Shown here: positions 34,522-45,090 of the stretch, one piece after another
Numbering within the stretch: the first letter of the stretch is position 1
How the letters are laid out: each line of letters begins with the position of its first letter
Source of the DNA: Catonia carolina
Lineage: Eukaryota > Arthropoda > Insecta > Hemiptera > Achilidae
Length of the DNA stretch: 64,000 nucleotides
Assembly: GCA_035578175.1 (NCBI GenBank)
Contig: JAQMRL010000003.1
Location: 93,784,469 to 93,848,468, forward strand
Direction of reading: 5' to 3'
The notes under the pieces: model-generated
What the model was told of the DNA's origin: nothing
The model's input: the letters and a program-made list of their open reading frames with translations, nothing else
Databases searched by the model: none
Made by a program: the position numbers and the translations under genes

Positions 34522-35257
34522 GGGAAGACTGTACTTTGTATCCCGCCAATGTTAAATTTGCTATTTTAGGTACATTTTTCACAAGAGTGGTAAACGATAG
34601 GCCTAGGGAAATGAAATTTTACTTACTTGTAGTTGTCCGGTTGCTCGAGCTACTGGCGTTTTCGCAACTTAATCCGTTAAACCATAACGTTAAAAACAGA
34701 ATAAAAAGTAACATAACATTTTTACAAATTTTTTACGGTATTTTACATTTTAATAATTTTTGTAGCTTTTGAGGAAGTCATAAAAACGCCGGAATATGGT
34801 AATGTACAAGATAAATAACTGGTAAAAATTTCAGCCTGGTATGTTTAATGGTTTCCGAGAAAAATGTACCTAAACATTAAAAACCTAAATTTACGGGAAC
34901 GGACGGGAACACAAAAAGGCACAAATAAAAAACAAAATGTACACAAACAAGTAAATTTCCTATCAACATTTGGTTAGAAAGCTGAACCAACAGCTGCGAG
35001 TACTAAAAACAGTAATGCAGATATTTAAAAAAACTAAAATTCTCTTTGCTCTAAAACGATCGGTATAAAATTATGAAAAATATTCGTTCATGGTGACACG
35101 ATAATTTTTCTGGGTAAACCTAAAAACTCAATTTTTTCATTAAAATAATTTTTTCACGTAATTTAATGTTTTTTTGGTTGATCTCGGTCTGAACTATTGA
35201 AAAACATAAAGAACCGAAATTCGAAATTTTCAGTTAAAACCACCTTACAGTCTCCCC
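34522..35257. mobile_element. TTAA-flanked TIR element 2 (736 bp, non-autonomous)
   Basis: The left end GGGAAGACTGTA (34522-34533) and the reverse complement of the right end GGGGAGACTGTA (ending 35257) match at 11 of 12 bases. TTAA lies outside both (34518-34521, 35258-35261). The TIR differs from that of element 1 after GGGGAG and the interiors are not alignable by eye, so this is a second family of the same TTAA-inserting class. The 71-78 codon frames inside have no transposase motif. Confidence 0.8.
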
Positions 35258-35261
35258 TTAA

Positions 35262-37139
35262 GTTAAAATAGTGTAGGCTTTGCGCATGATCGATGGCGAA
35301 GACCACCTGTGAAATAGCCAATAGAACCAAGACGAAGCCGGAATCCAGTGTACTTGGAATATGTTTCTGACTGATCATATTTCACTTATTTAATTACTTT
35401 AAACTTTATTAATGACCTAAACGTAAAATAAATGGGTGGGGGGGCGGTTATTTTATGAGAGATTACCCCCATTAAGTTCTCTCTCCACCACTTATCTCTA
35501 AATTAGCTAACCACCAAATAGTACAATCTACGTTTTAAAAAAATTAGGTTATACTTTAACTAAAAATAAAGAAAAATATAAAATAATACAACGATAAAAT
35601 ACACGGTAAATCAGTAACTTAATTACATTTGTTATGTGCTTTTTATATCATAATATTAAAAGATTAACCCGAATAAAAAACAAGCTGTTAAAAGCAATTC
35701 AGATATTCTTTGATGTGTTACTTAACGAATATTTTATTTTGAAAAAATCTTAAAATAAACAAAATGAATTAATTAAAATACGTAACATAAAAAAGTCACC
35801 CTAACTTACATTTTGTAGATTAGGTAAATCGTCTGTAATAACTTTTTCTGTATTATTAATAGGCTTAAAGTTTAATTTAACAGAAAGGTTAAAGAAATAA
35901 AATTATATAGTTCATAAATTCAAATGTACGAATTGTTTTTTAAAAAAAATTCTAACTGATATAATTGAACCATTTAACTTCCTTTTTAAAAATTCGAACA
36001 AGAAAAAATAATTAATGTTGTATATTTTTTACGATAGAAATGAATTGTGAATAAAAACTTTAAAAGAAAAAGTTTTGAATCCAATTGTAAATTTTATTTT
36101 AAACTTTACTTTTATTATTAAAAACCTTTTATACGATCAGTTTTGAAATGTTTTGCTAAAAGTAAATAAAAGGGACTTCCAATTGGACAATACTGAGTCA
36201 GCAGTAAGCAAGTACATTAACAAATGATGGGGGTCAGAGAAGTGAAAAATAAAAGAGAGTTTGTTATAGAGAATTAAATACGGGAGGGGGGAGATTGTCG
36301 AATAAGAAACTCCAAAAAGAAAGAGAGGAACAGAAAGAAAGAACGAATGACAGAGTGAGAGAAGTTGTCGAACACCTTTTAAAAGGGCAAAAGTAAAGTT
36401 CTTTTAAACCTTTTCCTTTCTTGAATTAAAGCTAAGAATGATTACGACTAATTTTTCTGTTCAAATTAATGTCATTATTATAAAATACATTTTAAAATTG
36501 TACTTTTATTAATAATTTCTAAAAGTTGCGGCCATTTTTTGGTGTAAATATTACAGAACATAAATTTTATTAATTAAAATCAATCTTAAAGAACGGTATT
36601 TATTTTTAATTTTTAATCAATATATTTGAAAACAACTTAATTTATATTTAAGAAAATATATAATAATTTTCAAATACAATACAGAACTAATAATTTACTA
36701 AAAAATTATACTTAAAGCCTAGATAATTAAATTGTTCTTAAAATTTACAAGAAATGATTTACATGGGTCATAACAGATTATCTGTTAAAATATGGTTCAC
36801 ATATTTTTAGTTTACTGTAAATTCTGAACGTTCTGAGAGCTCTTATTTGGAGGTTCGGGGAAACTTCCTACAGGTAGGTAAACATTTACTTCAGTTAAGA
36901 ATCAAAGTTAATCCACTCACACACAGTAATTTCAGTCAATCTAGGCAAATATGATTATACTATTACTACTGATACAATAGGGTTCTGGGAATTGATTGCT
37001 TTTTTTATGAATAACTTCATGCAGAAGACTCCGAAAAGGATATAGGACATGTCAAGATAAAACTGACAACCCGAAATATTAAAACTATGTTAATTTATTC
37101 ATTACTTTCATCAATTCACTTATCAACTTTTTGCTTTTT
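35262..37139. other. long AT-rich spacer
   Basis: Includes a G-run (GGGTGGGGGGGC at 35433-35446) and a purine-rich strand stretch at 36285-36363 (GGGAGGGGGGAGA, then AAGAAAGAGAGG). No frame over 60 codons after 35378 and no repeat partner. Confidence 0.45.
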
Positions 37140-37289
37140 TTAGTTAATTTTCGCATCAACATATTGGTTATAAGCTACTACTTTGGGTTAAGAAACTTGT
37201 AATAATTTTCCAGACCCTGGCCAGAAATATAATCCGGTACCTCCGCTTTGTAGCGTAGCAAGCTAACCACTGGACCACAGAGGCGGGCA
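37140..37289 (-). mobile_element. tRNA-derived SINE, full length
   Basis: The reverse complement begins GATGCCCGCCTCTGTGGTCC, has the A box GTGGTCCAGTGGTTAGC and a damaged B box (GGTACCGGATTATA), then GGTCTGGAAAATTATTAC, and ends ATGTTGATGCGAAAATTAAC. ATCAAC-TTTT-like direct repeats flank it. Same family as 62197. Confidence 0.8.
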
Positions 37290-37762
37290 TCAACATTTTA
37301 TTAACTGCTTATTTGCTTACTTTGAATGAGCGTTTCATCCAATAATTTTACCAAAGAACAGATAATTTGCCTTAGCGTTTACATAAATTTATTTATTTTT
37401 CAACCAAAAACTATTCAGAAAAGAATTCTTGTACAATATAACATGTCTCATCAATCAAGTATTTCTGTAGGTTTCTTAAAACAAATTTAGCACCAAGCAT
37501 TTGTCGTAATCAAAGGTTATGGTAATTTGTTGATGTACGACTACTATCTACTTGCTATAACGATCAAAAATTTGATCATTATAATTTGATTGATTTATAA
37601 TTTGTTTATAGACATAAGCTATTAAAAACAAATGTTACGGATATAAAATTTAGTTTAATCAAATAAATTGGATACCAAATAAATACATATGACACATAGT
37701 AACACTGCATAAGTAAGTTTTTGTTCAAAAAATTTAGTGTTATGATTAGCAATAATTTATAT
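37290..37762. other. AT-rich spacer
   Basis: Contains two nearby ATTTGATCATTATAATTTGA-type blocks around 37568-37590. No gene signal. Confidence 0.4.
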
Positions 37763-38466
37763 TGTGACAATATCTAAAGGGAATGTGTGTTCGAGAATTT
37801 TCGACGGGAACAGAGATTTTTAAAATGTTAACTTAAATATAAGAGTAATTAATAAGGTTTCCAGGAAATAGTTATTAAAATTTTGTAGCCTATAGTCAGG
37901 TAGGATTGCTTATTGTTGTACAAGTATTATGAATAAGTGGGTACCTTTTTAGATAATTGGCCTTTTTGTAACACCTTTTATTCAATCCTCATTTGTTTAC
38001 AGTTGTTAAGATTTATCCAGAAGCCGTCAGAAGGATTTTTGTATTTTTATTATTGTATTGAAAATCTCTCTTTCTCAAAATCTCTATTAGCCCACCTATA
38101 TAAGCAGCCAGTTTTTTACGGTCAGTTTTAGTTTCTTTTTGTCTGTGATTCAGTGAGCGAAGTGATAGTACATAACAGTACGTTAGAAAAGGTCAAAGTT
38201 ACTGTGAATTACTGTCTATTCTTGAACGTTTATTTATTCTGTATCGTTTTCGTAAGTAGTATTTAGTAAATTGGTTAAGTTCATTTATTATTATTAGTTA
38301 ATTAAATAGTTTGTTATTTATTAATTGTAGTTCACTTGTAGATTTTAGTCACTTTATTAATTATAATTTTTAGTTGTAATAAATACTCAAATTTTAAACA
38401 TTAGTTTTTTACTGATTTAATTTACCCAGATCCCGAAACGGACCTTAGAGATAGGTAAGTGTCACA
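37763..38466 (+). mobile_element. solo LTR 1 (704 bp)
   Basis: Begins TGTGACAATATC and ends AAGTGTCACA, giving the inverted TGTGAC/GTCACA ends of an LTR. Inside are a promoter-like TATATAAG at 38097-38104 and the polyadenylation-like AATAAA at 38378-38383. Blocks shared with the LTR at 60143-60849 include TTTTGTAACACCTTTTATTC, GGATTTTTGTAT and CGAAACGGACCTTA. Flanks ATAT and GTAT could be a 4-bp target duplication with one mismatch. No internal retrotransposon sequence adjoins, so a solo LTR left by recombination is most likely. Confidence 0.85.
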
Positions 38467-39185
38467 GTATTAATCAATTCTGTTTATGTCCTTCAAATCA
38501 AATCAATTATGTTATTTAGAGTTCCAGTAATAAATTTTAATTAATTCGTAGAACTAAATACGACAAAAGTACTCTTAGCATATTTATCTTCCTATTTCAT
38601 AAGCAAAGCTGTGCCAAACTGACACGAATTTTGGTCCGTTCAATATATTTCATATGTACGAATAAAAATTATAAAAACTTTTACAAAAGTTTATTTATTT
38701 TCCTAAAAGAGTTAATGTAAACATTTGGTAGTAAATTAATCATTAAATTATTCGTTTTAGAGATAAAATAACAACAGTTTTACTATTAGAGCAGTAATTA
38801 AATAAAACATTTTTTTAGAGTGTTTGCGCAAACACTCATGTTCTTACAAACAAATATTTTAAAACGTTTCAGCTTTTAGATATGAAGGCAAAGTCATTAA
38901 TTTTTTAATTTATTAATATATTAATTTCGAGGAGACTTTTATTTTTCTTGAGTGAATCCTTTGAATAACTTAAGCGATTAATTAAAACTACAAGAGTTGA
39001 AAGGATTTTGAAACTGTTTAAAGAATTTATAATCTTTTAACTTTTCCGTATAATTTTATGAAGATTATCAGTCCAATATATTTTATAAAGACGATTTAAA
39101 TAGGGATAGATGTGTATAACTATAAGAGAGTTTGGATTGGTGAAATGGAGGGGTACCGGAGAACATAACGTTGTAACGAAAGGAG
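38467..39185. other. AT-rich spacer with a 20-bp palindrome
   Basis: GAGTGTTTGC is followed directly by its complement at 38818-38837, a perfect 20-bp palindrome with no spacer. Otherwise featureless. Confidence 0.55.
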
Positions 39186-39400
39186 AATAATGAGATTACA
39201 CAAGGAGAGTGTAAGTAGATAGTTAAGAGCAGCAATTAATCTGTACACTAATTGAGCAGGCGAACGAGTCAGCCGGAGTAATGAAGTTTCGAAACAAAAT
39301 CCCGCTGAGTCGAATTCAATTTGTCCTCGAGTCGGTGTCCTCTGGGAAGTCGTGACAGTCGGATCCTATAGGAAGCGGATACAACTTTTAACAAGATATA
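39186..39400. other. GC-richer single-copy island
   Basis: Balanced composition (GAGCAGGCGAACGAGTCAGC, TGTCCTCGAGTCGGTGTCCT), no repeat partner, no frame over 60 codons. Candidate conserved non-coding element, by composition only. Confidence 0.3.
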
Positions 39401-39909
39401 AACAGAGACTCTAGCTTGAAAACTTCCTTACTTATCTTACTGGATGTCATTAGCAACCGCAGAAATGCATTTGCACTTACATATTCGAATTTAATATCAA
39501 ATTATTGCAATAGTTCAACTAATAATCCTTTTAAAAACCTTACTTAATACCGATAAAACGATTTATTCCTTAATGATGTTGATTTTGGGCTACTGAAGTT
39601 AAATCTCAAACAAATGTTTTATAAATTTCTGTACAAAAGAGTTATAATTTTTCGTAATGAAAACATTTAATTCGTTATGGAATTTAAATTACAGTAGTTT
39701 TGTTGGAACGATAGCTATGACCTTCAACGGAGAGGACGCGCGCGGGGGACAATATTATCCACCGGCTGTAGTCAAAACTAGTTAGTACTCATCGAACAAT
39801 CTCTCTTGTTTACTGCGACACACTCCCTGTCATGTGACTTCTTAATTCTTGATTTGAACTAAGGTCTGAGAAAAAATTAGTCTGTGTTTGAATTAGGTAA
39901 AAGAAGCAT
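39401..39909. other. spacer
   Basis: AT-rich, except 39715-39790 with GAGGACGCGCGCGGGGGACA. No assigned function. Confidence 0.35.
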
Positions 39910-40190
39910 ATGAGGCATATTACATCTCCTTCTTTTGAAACTTTTAAAATAGAAAATGTAATGTTATTGTGTAATGACGGTTTCTCAAGAATTGAAATAG
40001 ATGAACGGCAGGCTGTGTGTAGGAAAGTAAAACAAGTTGAAAGTGAGTACTTCCAAAGGGAGTTTGTAGTAGATAATGACTTAACTTCGAAATTAATATT
40101 GAAGAAAGTAGCAGTGACGAATTTAGAGAAGACAGTGAAAATAATCAATTTGATAGCCCTGTAGATGCGTGCGCCCCTTCATCTACTTAA
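39910..40190 (+). pseudogene. broken coding fragment with acidic Ser/Glu-rich tail
   Basis: A frame from 39910 reads RIEIDERQAVCRKVKQVESE and VVDNDLTS, then is best continued in another frame as NIEESSSDEFREDSENNQF to a TAA at about 40188-40190. Base usage here (GAA/GAC/AGT-rich acidic block) differs from the chance frames around it, and the acidic block runs into a clean stop. It could be the end of an ORF of a transposon or a decayed gene exon. I cannot name the family, and the frameshift argues against function. Confidence 0.4.
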
Positions 40191-40639
40191 TTTATTAACT
40201 TTTTAAAAATTGACATTTTACAAACATCAAAAAATTTGAAATCTACGTTGCACTGGCTAAAAGAATGTAAATTTACTCTTAATATATGTATTAATTGTAA
40301 AATTAATTGTGTATAACAATTTTAGATTTGCATTATAAAAATATTACTAATAAAGTAAGTCAATATAAATGTAGGTAGTATGATAATATGATATGGGCAA
40401 TAATAAATGGTAGATGTATCTTTCGTAGTACTGTATTGTCAAATATGAAAAGAAAGTACTGTAACACTCTCTTATTCACCCAGTAGTTTCCAGGCCGTGC
40501 GCGCTTCAGCGCGCACGGCCATAGCTACCGTTTCACCGAACTTACTGTATCTGTTGATTAAAGTAGTATTTTGTACGGTTAGATTTTGCAAGGAACTTAA
40601 ATATAATTATCAGATTACATCAATCATAAAACAGTATAG
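40191..40639. other. spacer holding a GC-rich hairpin
   Basis: AT-rich except for the hairpin at 40493-40520. Confidence 0.4.
40493..40520. repeat. perfect GC hairpin, 12-bp stem, TTCA loop
   Basis: GGCCGTGCGCGC, loop TTCA, exact complement. It is very stable as RNA or cruciform and isolated in AT-rich DNA. It does not fit the histone 3' stem-loop (6-bp stem, 4-nt loop of different sequence). GC hairpins of this type occur near the ends of some DNA transposons, but no element boundary was found. Confidence 0.9.
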
Positions 40640-40650
40640 CAGTAAAGTAT

Positions 40651-41048
40651 TGTTGTTGTTTAGGTCAACAGCCAAAAAGCTGGTTTGAACCTTTAGAGGT
40701 TTTACTAAGTAAAAACGAGGAGTAAGGTGGTTTACCATTGCCTTCCTCACTGAGTTTAAAGTGTATGCTTATCAGCATGCCAGGCCCTCCGAAAAGCACT
40801 CACTTTCCATTTTTCAAATGACACCTTCACTTCATTCACCACAGGGTCTGGCTGCATAGTGAAATTCATTACTCTCAGAGGAGATAACTCTGACTAGTGT
40901 CTTTTACACCTCTACCTCTTCTGTTCTTAAATAGTTCAGTCATATAAGTGGCTGACTATGTGATAAGAAACAGAACTATTTTTTTTAGCCCTGGACCAAA
41001 CAGATAGAGTGCAATTAAAATAACACTCCACCTGCCCGTTTTGGGCAT
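40651..41048 (-). mobile_element. SINE-A copy 4, full length
   Basis: Reverse orientation, with the AAC tail seen as TGTTGTTGTT at 40651. The 11-bp target duplication CAGTAAAGTAT lies at 40640-40650 and 41049-41059. Both ends are intact. Confidence 0.9.
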
Positions 41049-41059
41049 CAGTAAAGTAT

Positions 41060-41225
41060 ATGAATATATAATTTGTATTTCGTCAATTATTTATTTTTGT
41101 TAAATTTCTGTTAATATTTTTTTTTTCTAAACAAAACCTATTTGTTTCTTTTCTTTTTCTTCTTGCGTCTAATAAATTTTTTAAATTTATTTTAAGCACA
41201 TGGAGGATCAGATGTATATTAATTA
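41060..41225. other. short AT-rich spacer
   Basis: T-run rich, no feature. Confidence 0.4.
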
Positions 41226-41604
41226 AACCCTTATTCGTCAATATGAGTGCAATATCAAACTGACAAAATTCAAGCGATAAGTGTATTTGTAACAGACTTT
41301 ATAGAATCTATAACGATAACAGCGGAGTATTTTTCACCATGTCATACTATAACAAAGGCAGAATACTCAGCATCCTTTCGAAAGTTAGGACCAAGATTTA
41401 AGGCCGGTTCGGATTACAATGCTAAGTTACAGCTATAGGGATCACGGCTTACAACAACTAGGAGGACTTGCTCTTTTTTCCTATTTTAAAATCTTTTCTT
41501 TCAAATCGTAAACTCAATTCAAGTCAGAGTTTCTCAAGGCAGCCTGTTAGTGCCCATACTTGTGCACTTTATTTACATCAGACATACCAAACACATTACA
41601 GTTG
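41226..41604 (+). mobile_element. Jockey-like ORF2 remnant: endonuclease joined to RT, part 1
   Basis: 41250-41470 reads the second half of a Jockey-type apurinic endonuclease domain: IQAISVFV, YFSPCHTIT, FRKLGPRFKAGSDYNAK (family GGDYNAK, with the second Gly replaced by Ser) and GSRLTTTRR, with one stop (TAG at 41436-41438) at the usual Trp. The next readable block, about 41478-41604, already belongs to the RT palm: LKSFLSNRKL, then RVSQGSLLVPIL (family GVPQGSxLxPxL), then in another frame SDIPNTLQL. Several hundred residues between the two are deleted. RT continues after the TIR element at 41605-41936. Confidence 0.85.
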
Positions 41605-41936
41605 AGCCGTTCTTAGTTTGCTCCTACTCTCAACAAACAAAAGACACCTACTACAGGGTGCATGCTAGAGTCTGCGACTTTATGGATGTCGTATTCTTAT
41701 TAAGTTAGCTATTTTTTAATTATAAGTACTTAAAGTACTAAAAACATCAGTCATGATATGTGTAGGCCTAGGCCTAAAAATTTCATTTTTAAAAATACTT
41801 TTAAATGTATATTGTATTTAAATACTTTTAAAGTATTTGTTGTTACTTTTTAATCAACGTGTACATATTTTGATATAATGTGCATCTACAGTGACGTCAT
41901 TATTTGTTTAACATTAGGAGCAAACTAAGAGAGGCT
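41605..41936. mobile_element. small TIR element inside the Jockey RT (332 bp)
   Basis: The left end AGCCGTTCTTAGTTTGCTCC (41605-41624) and the reverse complement of the right end (AGCCTCTCTTAGTTTGCTCC, ending 41936) match at 18 of 20 bases. The interior is AT-rich with self-complementary runs such as AATACTTTTAAAGTATT and two overlapping TAGGCCTA octamers (41763-41776). Jockey reading stops at its left edge and resumes at its right edge. The target duplication could not be fixed, so the superfamily is uncertain (hAT is one option). Confidence 0.75.
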
Positions 41937-42075
41937 GGACTATAGATACAACACTAGCCACTTTTGCAGATGACACAACCATTCTCGCAGTACACGAAGA
42001 CCCTGCCAGTCCAACTGCAAACATATCAGTTTTAATAATCTTGAATGTCCTGTCATCTTTTGGAGTCACATACAC
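41937..42075 (+). mobile_element. Jockey-like ORF2 remnant, part 2 (RT active site)
   Basis: Reads TIDTTLATFADDTTILAVHE, containing the RT catalytic FADD (41963-41974), then EDPASPTANISVL. Continues the RT interrupted at 41604. The sequence fades out after about 42075, so thumb and C-terminus are missing. Confidence 0.85.
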
Positions 42076-43086
42076 GCAAATCTTAAAATATTCTCTAGAA
42101 ATATTTTTAAGTTTAACAAATTAAAAAAAACCTCGATGTTTGTAAAAGCAAAAACTTCAACAACAGTTTTAATATTTCAATAAAAATTTTTTAAAAATAA
42201 GAGAATTTTAAATTAATCAATTCTTTATCAGTTTCTTTATTAAATAAAAATGGATTAGAATCTACGACGTGCATTAAGTATGCAGCAGCATGCATAGTTT
42301 AAAAATACCTTTAACGTGAAGAAAATTAATTAAAAACTTAAAACAAAGTCAGTTTTTTGTTTAGCTTTGAATTAAATATAAAATAATCAGACGCTAAAGA
42401 AACTAAAAAGATTTTTGTTGTAAAAAGTGAAGCAAAAATACAAAACTTTAGTAAAGTTATTTAATATAGTATTAGTTTCTTATTTAAAAACAAAAGTCCA
42501 TTAGTTTATTTTTGATTACCGAGAGGATTTAATTGTTAAGAAAATGGAAAAGAATAAAATTTACATTACACGAAAAAACACCTACAAAAGCCCGCCGTAA
42601 AAAAACATTTAAAATAACTTTTTTGTTTTCATAAAACTAGTGCCATTAATTTTAATTGTTTAAAGCTAAGCTAAACTTAGTCAAGAAACAAATAAAACTG
42701 AACAATCTTATCTTTTAAGATTTATTTAACCTAGTTTTAAATCTAAAAAACACAATCAAATTAATTCAACCTAACTACTGCATTCAATGGATCTTTGTTA
42801 AAAAATCAACTCAACTGATAAAGCTTTAGAAATTCTAATGTTTCACTTTTGTCTTATTCATTAAAAATTCTGTCAGATTTTCTAATGATAAATTAATCTA
42901 GTATATCTGAATAAAAATTTGTTATTTTTTACAATTAATTATTATTCAAAATCAGTACTATAAACTTTACGTAATCAAACAGTAATGAAATGACATCTGA
43001 GAAGAAGGAATCTAGGAACAACCCTTCGATATTTATAATTCTTTTTCTATTATTTACACTAATAATTATTTTCGGTAGTATTAATT
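42076..43086. other. AT-rich spacer
   Basis: 1 kb of A/T-run DNA without frames over 60 codons or repeat partners. Confidence 0.45.
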
Positions 43087-43275
43087 TCTAAGATATAATA
43101 AATATAAGAGAGAATGCTTGAGAGAAGGATCCCCCTCAGTGTTTTACAATACAGACATATGGGGAAGAGAGATGTTGGGAGGCCACGAAAAATATGGCAA
43201 TAATTCAATAGTTTGTTGCTCTTGTGAGTCGGAACAGGTGGAAGCCTAATCTTTGATTAAAAGGAGAAAAAGAAG
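43087..43275 (+). mobile_element. LINE ORF2 extreme C-terminus
   Basis: Readable: ERRIPLSVLQYRHMGKRD and GKRDVGRPRKIWQ (family GKR-x-x-GRPRxRW), a TAA, then VGTGGSLIFD and a run GGAGAAAAAGAAGA typical of the 3' end. The RPR block at the end of ORF2 is common to RTE-like and related LINEs. Heavily truncated. Confidence 0.65.
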
Positions 43276-43384
43276 ATTAATTTCTAAAATTTACATCTAA
43301 AATACGATGACGCTTAAGTTGTCTCAAATCGTCACAGTTATTTAAAAGATTTACTGCCAAAAAAATTAAATGATTGTTCAAAAA

Positions 43385-43660
43385 AAAAATGTTAATCTCA
43401 TATTTTACTGGTCACGTAGTTTGCTTGTTGATTTCACAGTTTCCAATTTTTCGAAAAACCTTATTCTGCAATCGTCGTAATCTTTAATATTGCTGTTGAT
43501 TTCGTACCCCGCAACAAAATTTGATAAACGGGCTTCAAAATTGTTTTGTACATCAGCAATTCGTTCTCAACTGATAAAAGGGAATACCTTCCTTTCAGCC
43601 AGTACATCCTCTTGAATCTAATTTTAAGTTTTACTTTATTTACGCGACTATTCAAATCAT
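43385..43660 (-). mobile_element. Jockey-like RT thumb fragment
   Basis: The minus-strand frame 43461-43655 reads KIRFKRMYWLKGRYSLLSVE, then LLMYKTILKPV, matching the family pattern xRKxYWLxGRxSxLSxxNKLLLYKxILKPVWxYGIQLWG. After a small frameshift, RIRFFEKLETV follows. It abuts the SINE fragment at 43666. Confidence 0.8.
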
Positions 43661-43665
43661 GTGCT

Positions 43666-43780
43666 AAAAGCCCGGGTTCGGGTTCGATTTCCCGCTAGGG
43701 TCTAAAATTATTTCACGTTAGAACCCACCGATTTTGTATCGTGACCCATAGTAGTCGTTAATAACAAAAAAATAAATTGT
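43666..43780 (+). mobile_element. tRNA-derived SINE, 5' truncated
   Basis: Starts at the B box (GGGTTCGATTTCCCGCTAGG), followed by the family body (GGTCTAAAATTATTTC, GTAGTCGTTAATAAC) and the tail AAAAAAATAAATTG. The A-box half is missing. Confidence 0.7.
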
Positions 43781-44453
43781 ATCTAATACTCATTTAATTT
43801 TTGAATCACGAAGAAGAAATATAATAAAAAATAGTTGAATATGCATATAGCCTACTAATTTGTACGTATACTTATTTTAATGAATAATTGTAGTTAGTAA
43901 ATTTTAATTGCATTTAGTTATTTCTGTTAGAAAATTAGTTACTAGACTGTATCTTTAAAAAACACAATTGAAACTTTACGATTTGAATAATAGTTCAAAT
44001 TTATAGTTAGATAAAGTTATTGTTAACTTGAATATAGGTAAAGTGATAGTTAACTACAGTAAATGGAATTTGTACTTCAAAGTGTTCAAAATTGATTGTA
44101 CTTATTTAATAAGAACTTTAAGTTAAGTACTTAATCGGTTACTTTGAATACGAGATCGATTTTCTATCTCTTTCAGTTAGACGAATAATTAAAACCTTTG
44201 ATACAAAACCAAGAATAAATTAATAGGATCACTTTATTAAAAATACTTAGTATTAAAAATATTAAAAAAAAACTACCAAACTAGATTTATAAACCTAAAA
44301 CAATTATCACAAACTAAACTTATGGTGTTTTAGCTAATTTTAGTAAAATTACTAGGACCATTTTAATAAGAGCTTAATTTTTTATCTTATCTAGTTAGCT
44401 AAATTTACAAATGTGCAGCTCTGCTTTACCAATGAGTATTTTTACAACTTATT
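43781..44453. other. AT-rich spacer
   Basis: No frame or repeat recognised. Confidence 0.4.
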
Positions 44454-44464
44454 AATACATCAGT

Positions 44465-44860
44465 TCTGCCCATAAAAGACATGTGGAGTGTCAAATTATT
44501 TACACTCAATCTATTCGTTGCAGGGCTAAAATAAATAGTTCTGTTTCTTATCACATGGTCAGCCAATTAAATGACTGAATCATTTAAGAAAAGAAGAGGT
44601 AGAGGTGTAAAAGACACTAGCCAGAACTATCTCCTCTGAAAGTAATGAATTTTATCATTATACAGCCAGACCCTGTGGTGAATGAAGTGAAGGTGTCATT
44701 TACAAAATGGAAAATATGTGCTTTTCAGAGGGCCCGGGATGCTGATAAGCAAACTTTTCCACTCAGTGAGGAAGGCAAGAGTAAACCACCTCACTTCTCG
44801 TTTTACTTAGTAAAACCTCTAAAGGTTCAAACCAGCCTTTCGGCTGATGACCTAAACAAC
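44465..44860 (+). mobile_element. SINE-A copy 5, full length
   Basis: Head TGCCCATAAAAGACATGTGG to tail GGCTGATGACCTAAACAAC. The target duplication AATACATCAGT lies at 44454-44464 and 44861-44871. An 83-codon frame runs along the 3' half in the same register as copies at 103 and 49851; it merely reflects shared ancestry. Confidence 0.9.
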
Positions 44861-44871
44861 AATACATCAGT

Positions 44872-45090
44872 AACTGAAGATTGTGAAATATATTGAGAGG
44901 AAAAAGGTTACAGTAGTTACCTGTGGAAGATGGAGGAGCGGAAATGGCTAGTTAAACTCTTCAATTGGGTTCAATACGAGAGATAAAGAAGAGGGCGACC
45001 AGCGAGAAGGTGGATTGATGGTGTCATGGAGTCTACGGACAAGAGAGGGTTGGCGTGATAAAGCAATGTGGCGTCTGAGATGTGAGAAAC
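44872..45090 (+). mobile_element. LINE ORF2 C-terminal fragment (RRWIDG type)
   Basis: Readable: RPARRWIDGVMESTDKRG (44995-45050), then in another frame RDKAMWRLR. GRPxRRWIDGVxESM is a frequent terminal block of insect LINE ORF2. Broken, and directly joined to the next LINE tail. Confidence 0.7.

Noticed and set aside
40493..40520. Histone mRNA 3' stem-loop
   Set aside because: Stem is twice too long and neither stem nor loop sequence matches; no histone gene nearby.
41605..41936. Firm hAT assignment for the TIR element
   Set aside because: No 8-bp target duplication could be found and the TIR start is not the usual CA/TA-type end; left unclassified.
44645..44896. SINE-A frames giving a similar ~85-residue peptide in three copies as a conserved small protein
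   Set aside because: Copies share sequence by descent over a few hundred bp. Other copies (29877, 52498) have stops and frameshifts in that register, and the frame ends in the simple-repeat tail.
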